In this document: one piece after another, positions 7,542-15,415 of the stretch | How the letters are laid out: each line of letters begins with the position of its first letter | Position numbering within the stretch: position 1 is the first letter of the stretch | Assembly: GCA_034429275.1 (NCBI GenBank) | Contig: DAOUFU010000071.1 | Span: 1 to 34,239 of the forward strand | Direction of reading: 5' to 3' | Source of the DNA: DAOUFU01 sp034429275 | GTDB lineage: Bacteria > Chloroflexota > Anaerolineae > Aggregatilineales > Aggregatilineaceae | Length of the DNA stretch: 34,239 nucleotides | The notes under the pieces: model-generated | Databases searched by the model: none | Seen by the model: only the letters and a program-made list of their open reading frames with translations | Told to the model about the DNA's origin: nothing | Made by a program: the position numbers and the translations under genes

Positions 7542-10289
7542 ATGCCCTCGGCACTGGAAACCCTGGTCAAAATCCTAAAACTGGAACAATCTACCGGCTA
7601 TAAGGATACGGCTGTCATCGGTGGACTGAAGTCGTTTGCGACCAACTGGGAAGCAGACGCTCACCGCCAGGCCAAAATCCCTGAACACCACCAGTTGATT
7701 GATGAATTGGTCCGACTCATGCATAGCTATGGTCAGGCCGAGCAGGTCGATCGACGTCATGAGACTGTAAAATACATGTTGGGGCGAATTACCGGGCGCA
7801 TCCCTGCCCCACCGGACTTACCACCATCGGCCTATGCCGCGACACCGCCGCCTACCCCCGGTGATGCATCCGCCCACGCTTCGTCCGATGAGCGTCAGAC
7901 CGAAACGCCGGTGACGGAATTCATCGCCCCTGCTGGGCAGGACATGCCAACAGCTCGCAGCGAGGAAAACATCGGCTCCAACCTGCCCGTTGATATTGAA
8001 CCAGATGATACGGTCGAAGCCGACGCGGCTTATGTGGAGGATGATTTCGCGGCTGCGGAATCTTTCGACAATGAGATTGTTGAGGATTCCGAATATCCTG
8101 ACGAAGCTGTGGAAGACTCCCCGCCGGAATATTCCGCACCCCAGGCACCACCTCCGGCGCGAGCAACCGTGCGCCATCGCCATCGCAAACGCCAGCCCCT
8201 TTCTCTTGAAGAGGCGGAAGCTCGCTTGCGTGAGTTGAATCAGCCGGTTACTGTGCTCCACAAAGTGGGCGACAAGATGGCCGAGAAGCTGAACCATCTT
8301 GGCATCTTCACCATTGAGGATATGCTTTTCAATCTCCCGCGACGGTACGATGACTATACCCGCCTGCGTACGCTCAACAAGGTGCGGCCCAATGAAACGG
8401 TGACTGTGGTGGCCGAGGTGCGCTCAGTCGCGCGTCAGCAGGGTCGTGGTGGACGCCCCTATTTGCTCGTCATGGTGGATGACGATACCGCCGTCTTGCA
8501 GGTCGTTTTCTTCGGCCAGATGTGGCTTCAACGCCAGTTCAAGCGCGGAAGCCAGATTGTATTGAGCGGTAAAACTGAGATGTTCCGCGGCCAGTTGATG
8601 ATGATCAATCCCGAATGGGAACCGGTGGAGCGTGAACATATCCACACCCAGCGCATCGTACCGGTATACCCGCTCACCAAAGGGCTTTCTGCGCGCACCA
8701 TGCGCCGCCTGACTCATCAGGTCATCGACGAGTGGGGTGAACGGATTCCCGACTATATGCCGGCCAGCGTGCTGGAGCGCACCGAGCTACCAGAACTGGG
8801 ATGGGCACTGGAGCAGGCTCATTTCCCCGATTCATTCGAGGCCCTCGATTTGGCGAAGGCGCGTCTCAGCTTCGATGAGCTGTTCCTGTTCCAGATGGCC
8901 ATGCTTGGTCAGCGGCGCGAGTGGCAGTCAGTGCCCGGTCAGCCGATTCAGGTCGATGACGACTGGATGGATGCGTTTATCCAGAGCCTGCCCTATCCTC
9001 TGACCGGTGCTCAGCAGCGTGCGCTGAACGACATCCGCGCCGATATCGCCCGCGATGTGCCCATGAACCGCCTGCTTCAGGGTGATGTTGGCTCCGGCAA
9101 GACGGTCGTCGCGGCTGCGGCTCTGGCGATGGCTGTGCGGTCTGGCAAACAAGCCGCAATCATGGCTCCAACCAGCATCCTGGCCGAACAGCACATGCGA
9201 AGCATCAGCCGCCTGCTGACACAGTCCCCCGGTGGAGACCAGATTCACATCCGGCTGCTGACGGGCAATACCAGCCCTGCCGAGCGCGATGAGATCTATC
9301 GCGGCCTGGCCGAAGGATGGGTACATGTGGTGATCGGCACGCACGCGTTAATCCAGGGCGGAGTCAGCTTCCACAACCTGGGCCTGGCTGTCATCGATGA
9401 GCAGCACCGGTTTGGGGTCGAGCAGCGAGGCGCGTTACGAGGCAAAGGACACAACCCCCACATTTTGATCATGACCGCCACTCCGATCCCGCGCACGCTG
9501 GCCTTGACCCTGTATGCCGACCTGGATCTCAGCATCATCGACGAGATGCCGCCCGGTCGGATGCCGGTTGAGACGCGCGTTCTGACCCCCATCGAGCGGG
9601 AGCGTGCTTACAGCTTTATCATTTCCCAGATCGAAAAAGGGCGTCAGGCGTTCGTCATTTACCCACTGGTGGAATCTTCGGAGAAGATGGAAGAGGTTGG
9701 CGCGGCAGTCGATGAATTCGAACGGCTGCGCGATACTGTTTTCTTCCGCCAGCGCGTGGGGCTGGTGCATGGCCGCATGTCCCCGGCAGAAAAAGAGGCG
9801 GTAATGGCCTCGTTCGCTGCTGGCGAACTGGACATCCTGGTCGCTACTTCGGTGATCGAAGTGGGAATCGACATTCCGAACGCCACAACCATTCTGATCG
9901 AAAACGCCAATCGTTTTGGGTTGGCTCAACTTCACCAGTTCCGGGGACGTGTCGGGCGTGGCGAACACCCATCGTATTGCCTGTTGCTGGCCGAAAGTGC
10001 CTCCGAAGAGGCAAATAAGCGCCTTCAGGCCATGGAAGAAACCACCGATGGCTTCCGACTGGCAGAAATCGATTGGAAGCTGCGTGGCGCAGGTGATTTG
10101 CTCGGGCTGCGGCAGAGCGGCATGAGCCAATTCCGATTGGCCGATTCGATGAACCCGCGCCAGGTCGAGCTGGCTCAGCGCGAAGCGCGCACTGTATACG
10201 CAGAGGACCCCACGCTGCAGCAGCCCGAACACGCGCTTCTGGCGCGTCGAATCCGTGCCCAGCAGTCCCGGTACGCCGATATCAGCTAA
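7542..10289 (+). CDS. recG: ATP-dependent DNA helicase RecG, with N-terminal extension
   Basis: RecG remodels stalled replication forks and Holliday junctions. At 915 residues it is over 200 longer than E. coli RecG. Residues 1-85 form a helical domain. Residues about 88-218 are a low-complexity acidic linker ending in a basic RHRHRKRQ patch. The OB-fold wedge (about 230-350) follows, then the two helicase lobes: GDVGSGKT at 514-521, DEQH at 619-622, the MTATPIPRTLA motif, and SVIEVGIDIP with QFRGRVGRG in the second lobe. A C-terminal hairpin region closes the protein. ATG 7542 has AGGAAA upstream. The gene lies 21 bases after degV, in the same order as in many Gram-positive genomes. Confidence 0.95.
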   Translation: MPSALETLVKILKLEQSTGYKDTAVIGGLKSFATNWEADAHRQAKIPEHHQLIDELVRLMHSYGQAEQVDRRHETVKYMLGRITGRIPAPPDLPPSAYAATPPPTPGDASAHASSDERQTETPVTEFIAPAGQDMPTARSEENIGSNLPVDIEPDDTVEADAAYVEDDFAAAESFDNEIVEDSEYPDEAVEDSPPEYSAPQAPPPARATVRHRHRKRQPLSLEEAEARLRELNQPVTVLHKVGDKMAEKLNHLGIFTIEDMLFNLPRRYDDYTRLRTLNKVRPNETVTVVAEVRSVARQQGRGGRPYLLVMVDDDTAVLQVVFFGQMWLQRQFKRGSQIVLSGKTEMFRGQLMMINPEWEPVEREHIHTQRIVPVYPLTKGLSARTMRRLTHQVIDEWGERIPDYMPASVLERTELPELGWALEQAHFPDSFEALDLAKARLSFDELFLFQMAMLGQRREWQSVPGQPIQVDDDWMDAFIQSLPYPLTGAQQRALNDIRADIARDVPMNRLLQGDVGSGKTVVAAAALAMAVRSGKQAAIMAPTSILAEQHMRSISRLLTQSPGGDQIHIRLLTGNTSPAERDEIYRGLAEGWVHVVIGTHALIQGGVSFHNLGLAVIDEQHRFGVEQRGALRGKGHNPHILIMTATPIPRTLALTLYADLDLSIIDEMPPGRMPVETRVLTPIERERAYSFIISQIEKGRQAFVIYPLVESSEKMEEVGAAVDEFERLRDTVFFRQRVGLVHGRMSPAEKEAVMASFAAGELDILVATSVIEVGIDIPNATTILIENANRFGLAQLHQFRGRVGRGEHPSYCLLLAESASEEANKRLQAMEETTDGFRLAEIDWKLRGAGDLLGLRQSGMSQFRLADSMNPRQVELAQREARTVYAEDPTLQQPEHALLARRIRAQQSRYADIS

Positions 10290-10308
10290 TCAGACAAAGG
10301 ACAGGCTA

Positions 10309-10845
10309 TTGGATCGCATCACGCGCGCGCTTTATCCCGGCTCGTTCAATCCGGTCCACTACGGACATATCGACATCGCTCGGCGTGCTCTTCGAGTATT
10401 CGACGAGGTGATCATCGCTATTTATGTTCACCCCGGCAAGCCTGAACTCTTCCAGATCGAGGAACGACTGAGTCTGGTTCAGCAGGCGTTCGAAGATGAG
10501 CCCCGTGTGCGAGTTGCGTCATACAGTCAACTGACTGTAGACTATGCAAAACAGGTAGGCGCACGCGCGATTGTCCGTGGGCTGCGTGTATTTTCGGACT
10601 TTGAGCTGGAATTCCGCATGGCGCTGGCCAACCGGCGGCTCGCCCCGGAAATCGAAATCGTGAATTTCATTGCCGCAGAGGAACATTTACATATCAGTTC
10701 CAGCACTATTCGCGAGATCGCATCGCTGGGGGGCGATGTCTCTTCGATGGCCCCGCCCCATGTGGTCGAGATGTTGGTCCGGCGTTTCGCCCAACTGCGG
10801 GCGGAAGGTTCCACCTCATCCTTCATGACCAGCATCAAAGACTAG
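10309..10845 (+). CDS. coaD: phosphopantetheine adenylyltransferase
   Basis: CoaD transfers AMP from ATP to 4'-phosphopantetheine, the penultimate step of coenzyme A synthesis. The nucleotidyltransferase motif is PGSFNPVHYGHIDIA. Its HYGH replaces the more usual TNGH and resembles NadD, but the rest is clearly CoaD: VDYAKQVGARAIVRGLR, the DFELEFRMALANRRLAPEIE helix and the ISSSTIRE-LGGDVS signature. I chose TTG 10309 because AAAGGA sits seven bases upstream and the first strand then starts at residue 4 or 5. The upstream open frame overlaps the recG end. The 178-residue length includes a short Ser/Thr-rich tail. Confidence 0.92.
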   Translation: MDRITRALYPGSFNPVHYGHIDIARRALRVFDEVIIAIYVHPGKPELFQIEERLSLVQQAFEDEPRVRVASYSQLTVDYAKQVGARAIVRGLRVFSDFELEFRMALANRRLAPEIEIVNFIAAEEHLHISSSTIREIASLGGDVSSMAPPHVVEMLVRRFAQLRAEGSTSSFMTSIKD

Positions 10846-10924
10846 ATTCTGCCGGCATCAACAGCACAGGCAGTCATGCGATTGCTTGCGATAAGAGTGC
10901 TCAAGCCGAAGTGTGGAGGGACGC

Positions 10925-11542
10925 ATGGATATTCAGCATCTGGTTGACCGCCTGGAAGATTTGATTGATGAGGGACGTCACCTCTGGTTCAGCAAATATA
11001 CCCTCATTGATGAAGAACACGCGCTTGAGATCATTGACCAGATGCGCATCTCGGTCCCCGAACAGATCGAGAAGGCGTCGCGCCTGATCAATCAGCGCGA
11101 TCGTCTGCTGGCGCAGGCCAATGAAGAGGCGACTCGTGTTGTTGAGCTGGCTCGTCAGCGTGCTGAGGAAATGACCCAGCGTGATGCCATCGTGCAAACT
11201 GCTGAGAACCGCGCCAAGAACATCATTGAACAGGCGCGCCGCGAAGCCGAAGCCATCCGGGCCGACGCCGATGCCTATGTCATGAATGTGCTCAAGGACC
11301 TGGAAGACCAGCTTGAGCGCAACCTGATCGTGGCACGCAATGGCATTGCCAAGATCGAGCAGGAACGCGAGGTCAACCAAGCGCGCCTGCAGCAGGCGTA
11401 TGAAGCTGCCGCCGCCGAAATGAGCACCGCCGTCCGCCAGCTTTCGACAGCGCATACCCTGCCCCAAGCTTCCGCCGAAGAAGAAGAGACCGCTTCGGTG
11501 TTTGGGTCTGCGCCGCGCGAGAGCGCCGGGGGCGCGCATTAG
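10925..11542 (+). CDS. coiled-coil protein, DivIVA / ATP-synthase-stalk-like
   Basis: This 205-residue protein is almost entirely charged helix. Heptad-like Ala/Glu/Arg/Gln patterning spans about residues 45-175, and the low-complexity tail is Ser/Ala/Glu rich. No signal peptide, membrane segment or catalytic motif is visible. Similar proteins are often labelled V-type ATPase subunit H/E-like or DivIVA-like because of the coiled coil, but composition alone is weak evidence. ATG 10925 has a strong GGAGGGA ribosome binding site; an upstream in-frame GTG at 10913 overlaps it. Lying between coaD and rpmF, it may serve cell division or envelope organisation, but its function is unknown. Confidence 0.75.
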   Translation: MDIQHLVDRLEDLIDEGRHLWFSKYTLIDEEHALEIIDQMRISVPEQIEKASRLINQRDRLLAQANEEATRVVELARQRAEEMTQRDAIVQTAENRAKNIIEQARREAEAIRADADAYVMNVLKDLEDQLERNLIVARNGIAKIEQEREVNQARLQQAYEAAAAEMSTAVRQLSTAHTLPQASAEEEETASVFGSAPRESAGGAH

Positions 11543-11575
11543 CGATCGAAACCAGCCTGCGAACGGGTGTGACTC

Positions 11576-11605
11576 TTGACAGCGACCCTTGCGCTGCTTT
11601 ATAAT
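11576..11605 (+). promoter_or_regulatory. consensus sigma-70 promoter for rpmF
   Basis: TTGACA (11576-11581) and TATAAT (11600-11605) are both perfect hexamers with an 18-base spacer, about 59 bases upstream of the rpmF start. This is the best promoter in the window and fits a highly expressed ribosomal protein gene. Confidence 0.85.
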
Positions 11606-11663
11606 GCTGCCCGTTGCCCGGCGTGATTAGCCGACGCAAAAGCACGCTTAAGGAGAAGCTCTC

Positions 11664-11855
11664 ATGGGTCCGCTACCCAAGCGAAAAATGTCCAAAAGTC
11701 GGCGCGACAAGCGCCGTGCGCACGATCATCTGTCCCTGCGCCACCTGGTCGTTTGTGATCAATGTGGCGAATACAAGCCCGCGCATCATGTCTGCCCCAA
11801 GTGCGGCACCTATGATGGACGTGAAGTGCTCAAGATTGAAGAGGACGAAAGTTAG
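11664..11855 (+). CDS. rpmF: 50S ribosomal protein L32
   Basis: This 63-residue basic protein starts with the L32 signature PKRKMSKSRRDKRRAH. It carries a zinc ribbon of two CxxC pairs (C31/C34 and C44/C47), so it is the zinc-binding form. L32 sits near the peptidyl transferase region of the large subunit. ATG 11664 is preceded by AAGGAGAAG. It has its own consensus promoter and is closed by an 11-bp terminator hairpin, so it is probably monocistronic. In many bacteria rpmF is paired with yceD/DUF177. Here DUF177 is 18 kb away next to sigA. Confidence 0.96.
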   Translation: MGPLPKRKMSKSRRDKRRAHDHLSLRHLVVCDQCGEYKPAHHVCPKCGTYDGREVLKIEEDES

Positions 11856-11885
11856 TTTTTCCTCTGTCTCACACATGCAATCGGG

Positions 11886-11924
11886 GCCGTGTTGTCGGTG
11901 GACAACACGGCTCTTTGCGTTTTA
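11886..11924 (+). terminator. terminator of rpmF
   Basis: A perfect 11-bp stem (GCCGTGTTGTC at 11886-11896, GACAACACGGC at 11901-11911) with a GGTG tetraloop is followed by a T-rich tail (TCTTTGCGTTTT). It shows that fabD translation cannot begin at open frame upstream of about 11925. Confidence 0.8.
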
Positions 11925-11957
11925 TCACAGCTCATCCCTTCCGAAAGGATGTACATC

Positions 11958-12926
11958 ATGATCGATTGGACACACACGGCGCTTGTTTTCCCCGGTCAGG
12001 GATCGCAAGAAGTTGGTATGGGGGCTGATCTGGCAGCCCAATATCCTCAGGCTCAGGCTGCTTTCGCCGAAGCTGACGACATCCTGGGCACGTCGCTCAG
12101 CCGGCTCTGCTTTGAAGGCCCCGTCGATGATCTCAACGATACCTACAACACTCAGCCTGCGCTCTATGTGATGGGCGTGGCCGTGCTGCGCATCCTGCGC
12201 GACTCGTTGGGCGATGCCTTACGCCCTGGCTTCGTTGCCGGTCACAGCCTGGGTGAGATCACCGCGCTCACCGCCGCCGGAGCGTTGGATTTCGCAGAAG
12301 GCGTCAAACTTGTCCGCGAACGAGGCCGCCTGATGCGCGAGGCAACTCACCGCGCGCCCGGCGCGATGGCAGCAGTGCTCGGCCTGGAAAATGAGGATTT
12401 GCAGGCCGTGTGCGACGAGGCCAGCCGACAAACCGGCCAACCGCTGGTGATCGCTAATGACAACTGCCCCGGTCAGTTGGTCATCTCTGGAGATCGCGCC
12501 ACGCTGGCCATTGCCATCCCGTTAGCCACCGCGCGCGGGGCAAAGCGCGTCGTAGAACTTCCCGTGAGTGTTGCTTCCCATTCACCCCTCATGGCATCGA
12601 TCTCGCCTGACTTTCGCGCTGTACTAGACTCTACAACCTTCGTTGATCCCACCATCCCGGTGGTAGGCAATGTGATCGCCAGGCCGCTCACCAGCGCTGC
12701 CGCAATACGCGATGAATTGGGCCAACAGCTGACCTCGACAGTACGTTGGACAGAATCAGTCCGCTATATGGTGGCGCAAGGGGTGACTACCTTTATCGAA
12801 CTTGGTCCCAAAGATGTGCTGAGCGGCTTGATACGGCGCATTGAACGAGATGTGGTTCGCGTGACATTGAACAGTGCAGCCGCCACGGCAGAATTTCTCA
12901 GCGGTCAGAGCGATTCCCTCATGTAA
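11958..12926 (+). CDS. fabD: malonyl-CoA:ACP transacylase
   Basis: FabD loads malonyl groups onto acyl carrier protein for fatty acid elongation. The 322-residue protein has FPGQGSQ near the N-terminus and the nucleophile elbow GHSLGE with Ser97. The catalytic His208 lies in ASHSPLM, and the C-terminal FIELGPKDVLSGL follows; spacing matches E. coli FabD. ATG 11958 is preferred because GAAAGGA lies eight bases upstream, whereas ATG 11949 overlaps that site. No other fab genes adjoin it, so it is separated from the usual fab cluster. It is the only obvious de novo fatty acid gene in the window, complementing fakA upstream. Confidence 0.94.
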   Translation: MIDWTHTALVFPGQGSQEVGMGADLAAQYPQAQAAFAEADDILGTSLSRLCFEGPVDDLNDTYNTQPALYVMGVAVLRILRDSLGDALRPGFVAGHSLGEITALTAAGALDFAEGVKLVRERGRLMREATHRAPGAMAAVLGLENEDLQAVCDEASRQTGQPLVIANDNCPGQLVISGDRATLAIAIPLATARGAKRVVELPVSVASHSPLMASISPDFRAVLDSTTFVDPTIPVVGNVIARPLTSAAAIRDELGQQLTSTVRWTESVRYMVAQGVTTFIELGPKDVLSGLIRRIERDVVRVTLNSAAATAEFLSGQSDSLM

Positions 12927-12974
12927 TACAATCCCCGGTGACCGGGTGGGCATCTTGTTCATCCAGAACCGCAA

Positions 12975-12998
12975 AATGTGCAACATGCACAACATTTA
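12975..12998. promoter_or_regulatory. inverted repeat in the fabD-glnA gap, possible operator
   Basis: TGTGCA-ACA-TGCACA (12978-12992) is a perfect 6-bp dyad inside a longer imperfect one whose ends read AAATGT and ACATTT. It lies before the fabD terminator and about 155 bases ahead of glnA. No regulator can be named from the sequence. A nitrogen regulator site is one idea, a hairpin in the fabD 3' end another. Confidence 0.3.
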
Positions 12999-13004
12999 GT
13001 GATC

Positions 13005-13047
13005 CACCCAGACAACATCAACGAATTTGCTGCCTGGGTGGTTTTTT
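13005..13047 (+). terminator. terminator downstream of fabD
   Basis: CCACCCAG (13005-13012) pairs with CTGGGTGG (13034-13041) over a 21-base loop, followed directly by TTTTTTC. It separates fabD from glnA. Confidence 0.75.
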
Positions 13048-13097
13048 CTTTGTATAAATTACCCAACGTTGTGCCTGGATGCCGCTCTTGGGTCCAT

Positions 13098-13103
13098 TAT
13101 AAT
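13098..13103 (+). promoter_or_regulatory. -10 element for glnA
   Basis: A perfect TATAAT lies 49 bases before the glnA start. No good -35 hexamer is found 16-18 bases upstream, so the promoter may depend on an activator. The leader between it and the AGAGAGG ribosome binding site is short. Confidence 0.45.
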
Positions 13104-13152
13104 CGCTTCCATCATTTGATTGTGCTCCTGACTCCATAAGAGAGGACATACC

Positions 13153-14487
13153 ATGGAAGACAAGGCTCTCGAAATCTTGGAAGTCGTGAAAGCCGAAGAC
13201 GTCAAATACATCGACCTCCAGTTCACCGACATCTTCGGCACGACCAAGAGTGTGACGATCCCTAGCACTGGCCTGGAAGAAGCCCTCGACCGGGGTGTCT
13301 GGTTTGATGGGTCGTCCATCCAGGGCTTTGCTCGCATCCAGGAATCCGACATGTTCCTGCGCCCGGACCCGGTCACCTTCCGCGTCCTGCCGTGGACGAG
13401 CGATGGCAATCTGCGCGCCCGCATCATCTGCGATGTCTACAACCCGGACGAAACTCCCTTCGAAGGCGATCCGCGCTATGCTTTGCGTCGGGCTGTTGCT
13501 CATGCCGCCGAGATGGGATACGTCTACAACACCGGCCCCGAACTGGAATTCTTCCTTTTCCGCGAAGACGGCCAGTCCGCTGTGCCGCACGATGTTGGCG
13601 GCTACTTCGACTTCTCGCCCGGTGACGAAGCGCAGCGCGTGCGCAGTGAAATTGTGAACAACCTGTTGGCCCTTCGAATCAAGGTGGAAATGAGCCACCA
13701 TGAGGTAGCCATTGGCCAGCACGAGATCGACTTCCGCTATTCGGATGCGCTCCACAGCGCCGACAACTCGATCACGTTCAAATACACGGTCAAGGGTGTC
13801 GCTGCCAAGCATGGCCTGTTCGCCACCTTTATGCCCAAACCGGTCTTCGGCATCAACGGCAGCGGGATGCATGTCCATCAGAGCCTGGCAGACGCCAAAA
13901 CCGGGAACACCTTGATGTACGATGCAAAGGGCGAGTTTGCACTCTCCAAGCTTGCGCGCCAGTTCGTTGCCGGTCAGTTGGCCCACGCCCGTGCACTTGC
14001 CGCGGTGGTGGCCCCCACCATCAACAGCTATAAGCGCCTGACTCCTGGCTACGAAGCTCCGGTCTATGTGTGTTGGGCACAGCGAAACCGCTCCGCCCTG
14101 ATCCGGGTCCCACGTTATTCACCGGGCCGCGAAAACAGCACGCGCGTTGAACTACGCTTCCCGGATCCGAGCTGCAACCCCTATCTGGCCTTTGCAGTAA
14201 TGCTCGAAGCGGGCCTCGACGGCATCAAAAAGGGCATGGAGCCACCTGCTCCGGTGTCGGATGACGTATTCCACTGGAGTACCGCGGAGCGTGAAGCGCA
14301 CGGTGTGGGTGTGCTGCCCGGCACGCTCCAGGAAGCGCTGGATGAACTCGCGACGGATGACGTGGTGAAGAGTGCGCTCGGCGACCACATCTATCAGGCC
14401 TACGACCGCGCCAAGCGCGCCGAGTGGGATGAATACCGCATCCATGTTTCCAGCTGGGAACTCGAACGTTACCTGTACACCCTGTAG
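13153..14487 (+). CDS. glnA: type I glutamine synthetase, short form
   Basis: GlnA makes glutamine from glutamate, ammonia and ATP in the cytosol as a dodecamer. The 444-residue protein has DGSSIQGFARIQESDM in the N-terminal domain, the GPELEFFLF metal-binding strand, SHHEVAIGQHEID, GSGMHVHQSL and the NRSALIRVP region. RVELRFPDPSCNPYLAFAVMLEAG follows. Length and the absence of a recognisable NLYxLPPEE-type adenylylation motif place it with the short Gram-positive-like GSI-alpha group, which is normally controlled by feedback and not by adenylylation. ATG 13153 follows an AGAGAGGA site. It has its own terminator and appears monocistronic. Confidence 0.96.
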   Translation: MEDKALEILEVVKAEDVKYIDLQFTDIFGTTKSVTIPSTGLEEALDRGVWFDGSSIQGFARIQESDMFLRPDPVTFRVLPWTSDGNLRARIICDVYNPDETPFEGDPRYALRRAVAHAAEMGYVYNTGPELEFFLFREDGQSAVPHDVGGYFDFSPGDEAQRVRSEIVNNLLALRIKVEMSHHEVAIGQHEIDFRYSDALHSADNSITFKYTVKGVAAKHGLFATFMPKPVFGINGSGMHVHQSLADAKTGNTLMYDAKGEFALSKLARQFVAGQLAHARALAAVVAPTINSYKRLTPGYEAPVYVCWAQRNRSALIRVPRYSPGRENSTRVELRFPDPSCNPYLAFAVMLEAGLDGIKKGMEPPAPVSDDVFHWSTAEREAHGVGVLPGTLQEALDELATDDVVKSALGDHIYQAYDRAKRAEWDEYRIHVSSWELERYLYTL

Positions 14488-14531
14488 CGCCATACGGTTC
14501 CTGGTCCGGATTGTCCGAATACCTTGTTCAT

Positions 14532-14560
14532 GGGGCGGCCTGCGAGCTGCCCCGTTTTTT
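14532..14560 (+). terminator. terminator of glnA
   Basis: GGGGCGGC (14532-14539) pairs with GCTGCCCC (14546-14553, one G-T wobble) around CTGCGA, followed by G and six T residues. Confidence 0.8.
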
Positions 14561-14634
14561 CCCATGCGGACTCACTACAGGTTATGCTATCATCCATCTT
14601 GATTGCTTCGCCATTCAGCCGCTTCGAGGTCACG

Positions 14635-15147
14635 ATGAGCAGCAGTACCGCCCGACATAAAGCCTCCGCCGCCGATCGAGGCCCGATCCCAGTGGCTATT
14701 GTTACCGTCAGCGATTCACGAACACTCGATACAGATGAGAACGGTGCTTACCTGCGCGTCCAGATCGCCGCAGCCGGACATGTCGTCAGCGGTTATCGGC
14801 TGATCAAAGACGAAGTGGCCCAGGTAGAGGCAGCACTTGATGAACTGACGGCCAGCGGTGCGCGCGTTGTTCTGTTCAATGGGGGTACCGGCATATCCAC
14901 CCGCGACCGCACGTTTGATGCGCTCAACCGCAAGTTGGAAAAGACCCTACCAGGGTTCGGAGAGCTGTTCCGAATGTTGAGCTACGAGCAGGTCGGCGCT
15001 GCCGCGATGCTCTCGCGCGCAACCGCAGGCATTTACCGTAACTGCCTGGTTTTTTCGACTCCCGGCTCTCCCGCTGCGGTCCAACTTGCCTGGGAAAAAT
15101 TGATTGTTCCCGAACTCCAGCACCTGGTCTGGGAGCTAGAACGTTAG
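14635..15147 (+). CDS. moaB: MoaB/MogA family molybdenum cofactor biosynthesis protein
   Basis: Members bind molybdopterin and adenylylate it, preparing it for molybdenum insertion. The 170-residue protein has the MoCF fold signatures: VAIVTVSDSRTLDTDENG at the start, the FNGGTGISTRD loop, LPGFGELFRMLSYEQVG, and FSTPGSPAAVQLAWEKL near the end. ATG 14635 with GAGGT upstream places the first beta strand after a short Ser/Ala-rich lead; the open frame further upstream runs through the glnA terminator. MoaB and MogA are hard to separate by sequence alone. A molybdopterin enzyme about 10 kb downstream is a plausible client. Confidence 0.87.
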   Translation: MSSSTARHKASAADRGPIPVAIVTVSDSRTLDTDENGAYLRVQIAAAGHVVSGYRLIKDEVAQVEAALDELTASGARVVLFNGGTGISTRDRTFDALNRKLEKTLPGFGELFRMLSYEQVGAAAMLSRATAGIYRNCLVFSTPGSPAAVQLAWEKLIVPELQHLVWELER

Positions 15148-15180
15148 CGCCCTTTCCGGGGAAAAAACGCATTTTCGCCA

Positions 15181-15208
15181 TTGACGACCGTCCCTGCCCT
15201 GGTATAAT
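15181..15208 (+). promoter_or_regulatory. promoter of the CAU tRNA gene
   Basis: TTGACG (15181-15186) and TATAAT (15203-15208) with a 16-base spacer end 12 bases before the tRNA 5' end. Confidence 0.75.
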
Positions 15209-15220
15209 ATCACCCTGTCA

Positions 15221-15292
15221 GGCGACGTAGCTCAGTGGTAGAGCAGGGGACTCATAAGCCCTGGGTCGTGTGTTCAAATCACACCGTCGCCA
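15221..15292 (+). tRNA. tRNA with CAU anticodon (elongator Met, or Ile2)
   Basis: The 72-base gene folds completely. The acceptor stem is GGCGACG with CGTCGCC. The D arm is GCTC/GAGC, the anticodon loop CTCATAA with CAT at 15253-15255, and the T arm GTGTG-TTCAAAT-CACAC; the discriminator is A. CCA is not encoded. It is not an initiator: the first base pair is a normal G-C and the three G-C anticodon-stem pairs of initiators are missing. The anticodon stem has an A31-G39 mismatch and a G27-T43 wobble. Elongator Met is favoured by the resemblance of the GACTCATAA region. A tRNA-Ile2 made by TilS modification is not excluded. Confidence 0.93.
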
Positions 15293-15300
15293 TCTCCCCC

Positions 15301-15329
15301 ATCTCCGCAAACGCGGAGATTTTTGTTTG
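15301..15329 (+). terminator. terminator of the tRNA gene
   Basis: A perfect 8-bp stem (ATCTCCGC at 15301-15308, GCGGAGAT at 15313-15320) with an AAAC loop is followed by TTTTGTTTG. Confidence 0.88.
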
Positions 15330-15345
15330 TCGTGTTGAAGAGCAG

Positions 15346-15373
15346 TTGTGCGCGCGCCGAGATCAGGTACAAT
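15346..15373 (+). promoter_or_regulatory. candidate promoter for adk
   Basis: TTGTGC (15346-15351) and TACAAT (15368-15373) are separated by 16 bases, downstream of the tRNA terminator and 42 bases before the adk start. Confidence 0.45.
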
Positions 15374-15415
15374 TCGTAACGCGTTTTCACTCGTTATTTG
15401 ACCCGTGAGGAGATC

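Noticed and set aside
9435..10232. A 265-codon open frame antisense to recG
   Set aside because: It lies wholly opposite conserved helicase motifs, has no ribosome binding site or domain, and is typical of shadow frames in GC-rich DNA.
13018..13986. A 322-codon minus-strand open frame opposite glnA
   Set aside because: It is antisense to invariant glutamine synthetase motifs and runs through the fabD terminator.
15221..15292. Initiator tRNA-fMet
   Set aside because: The first acceptor pair is G-C and the anticodon stem lacks the three consecutive G-C pairs of initiators.
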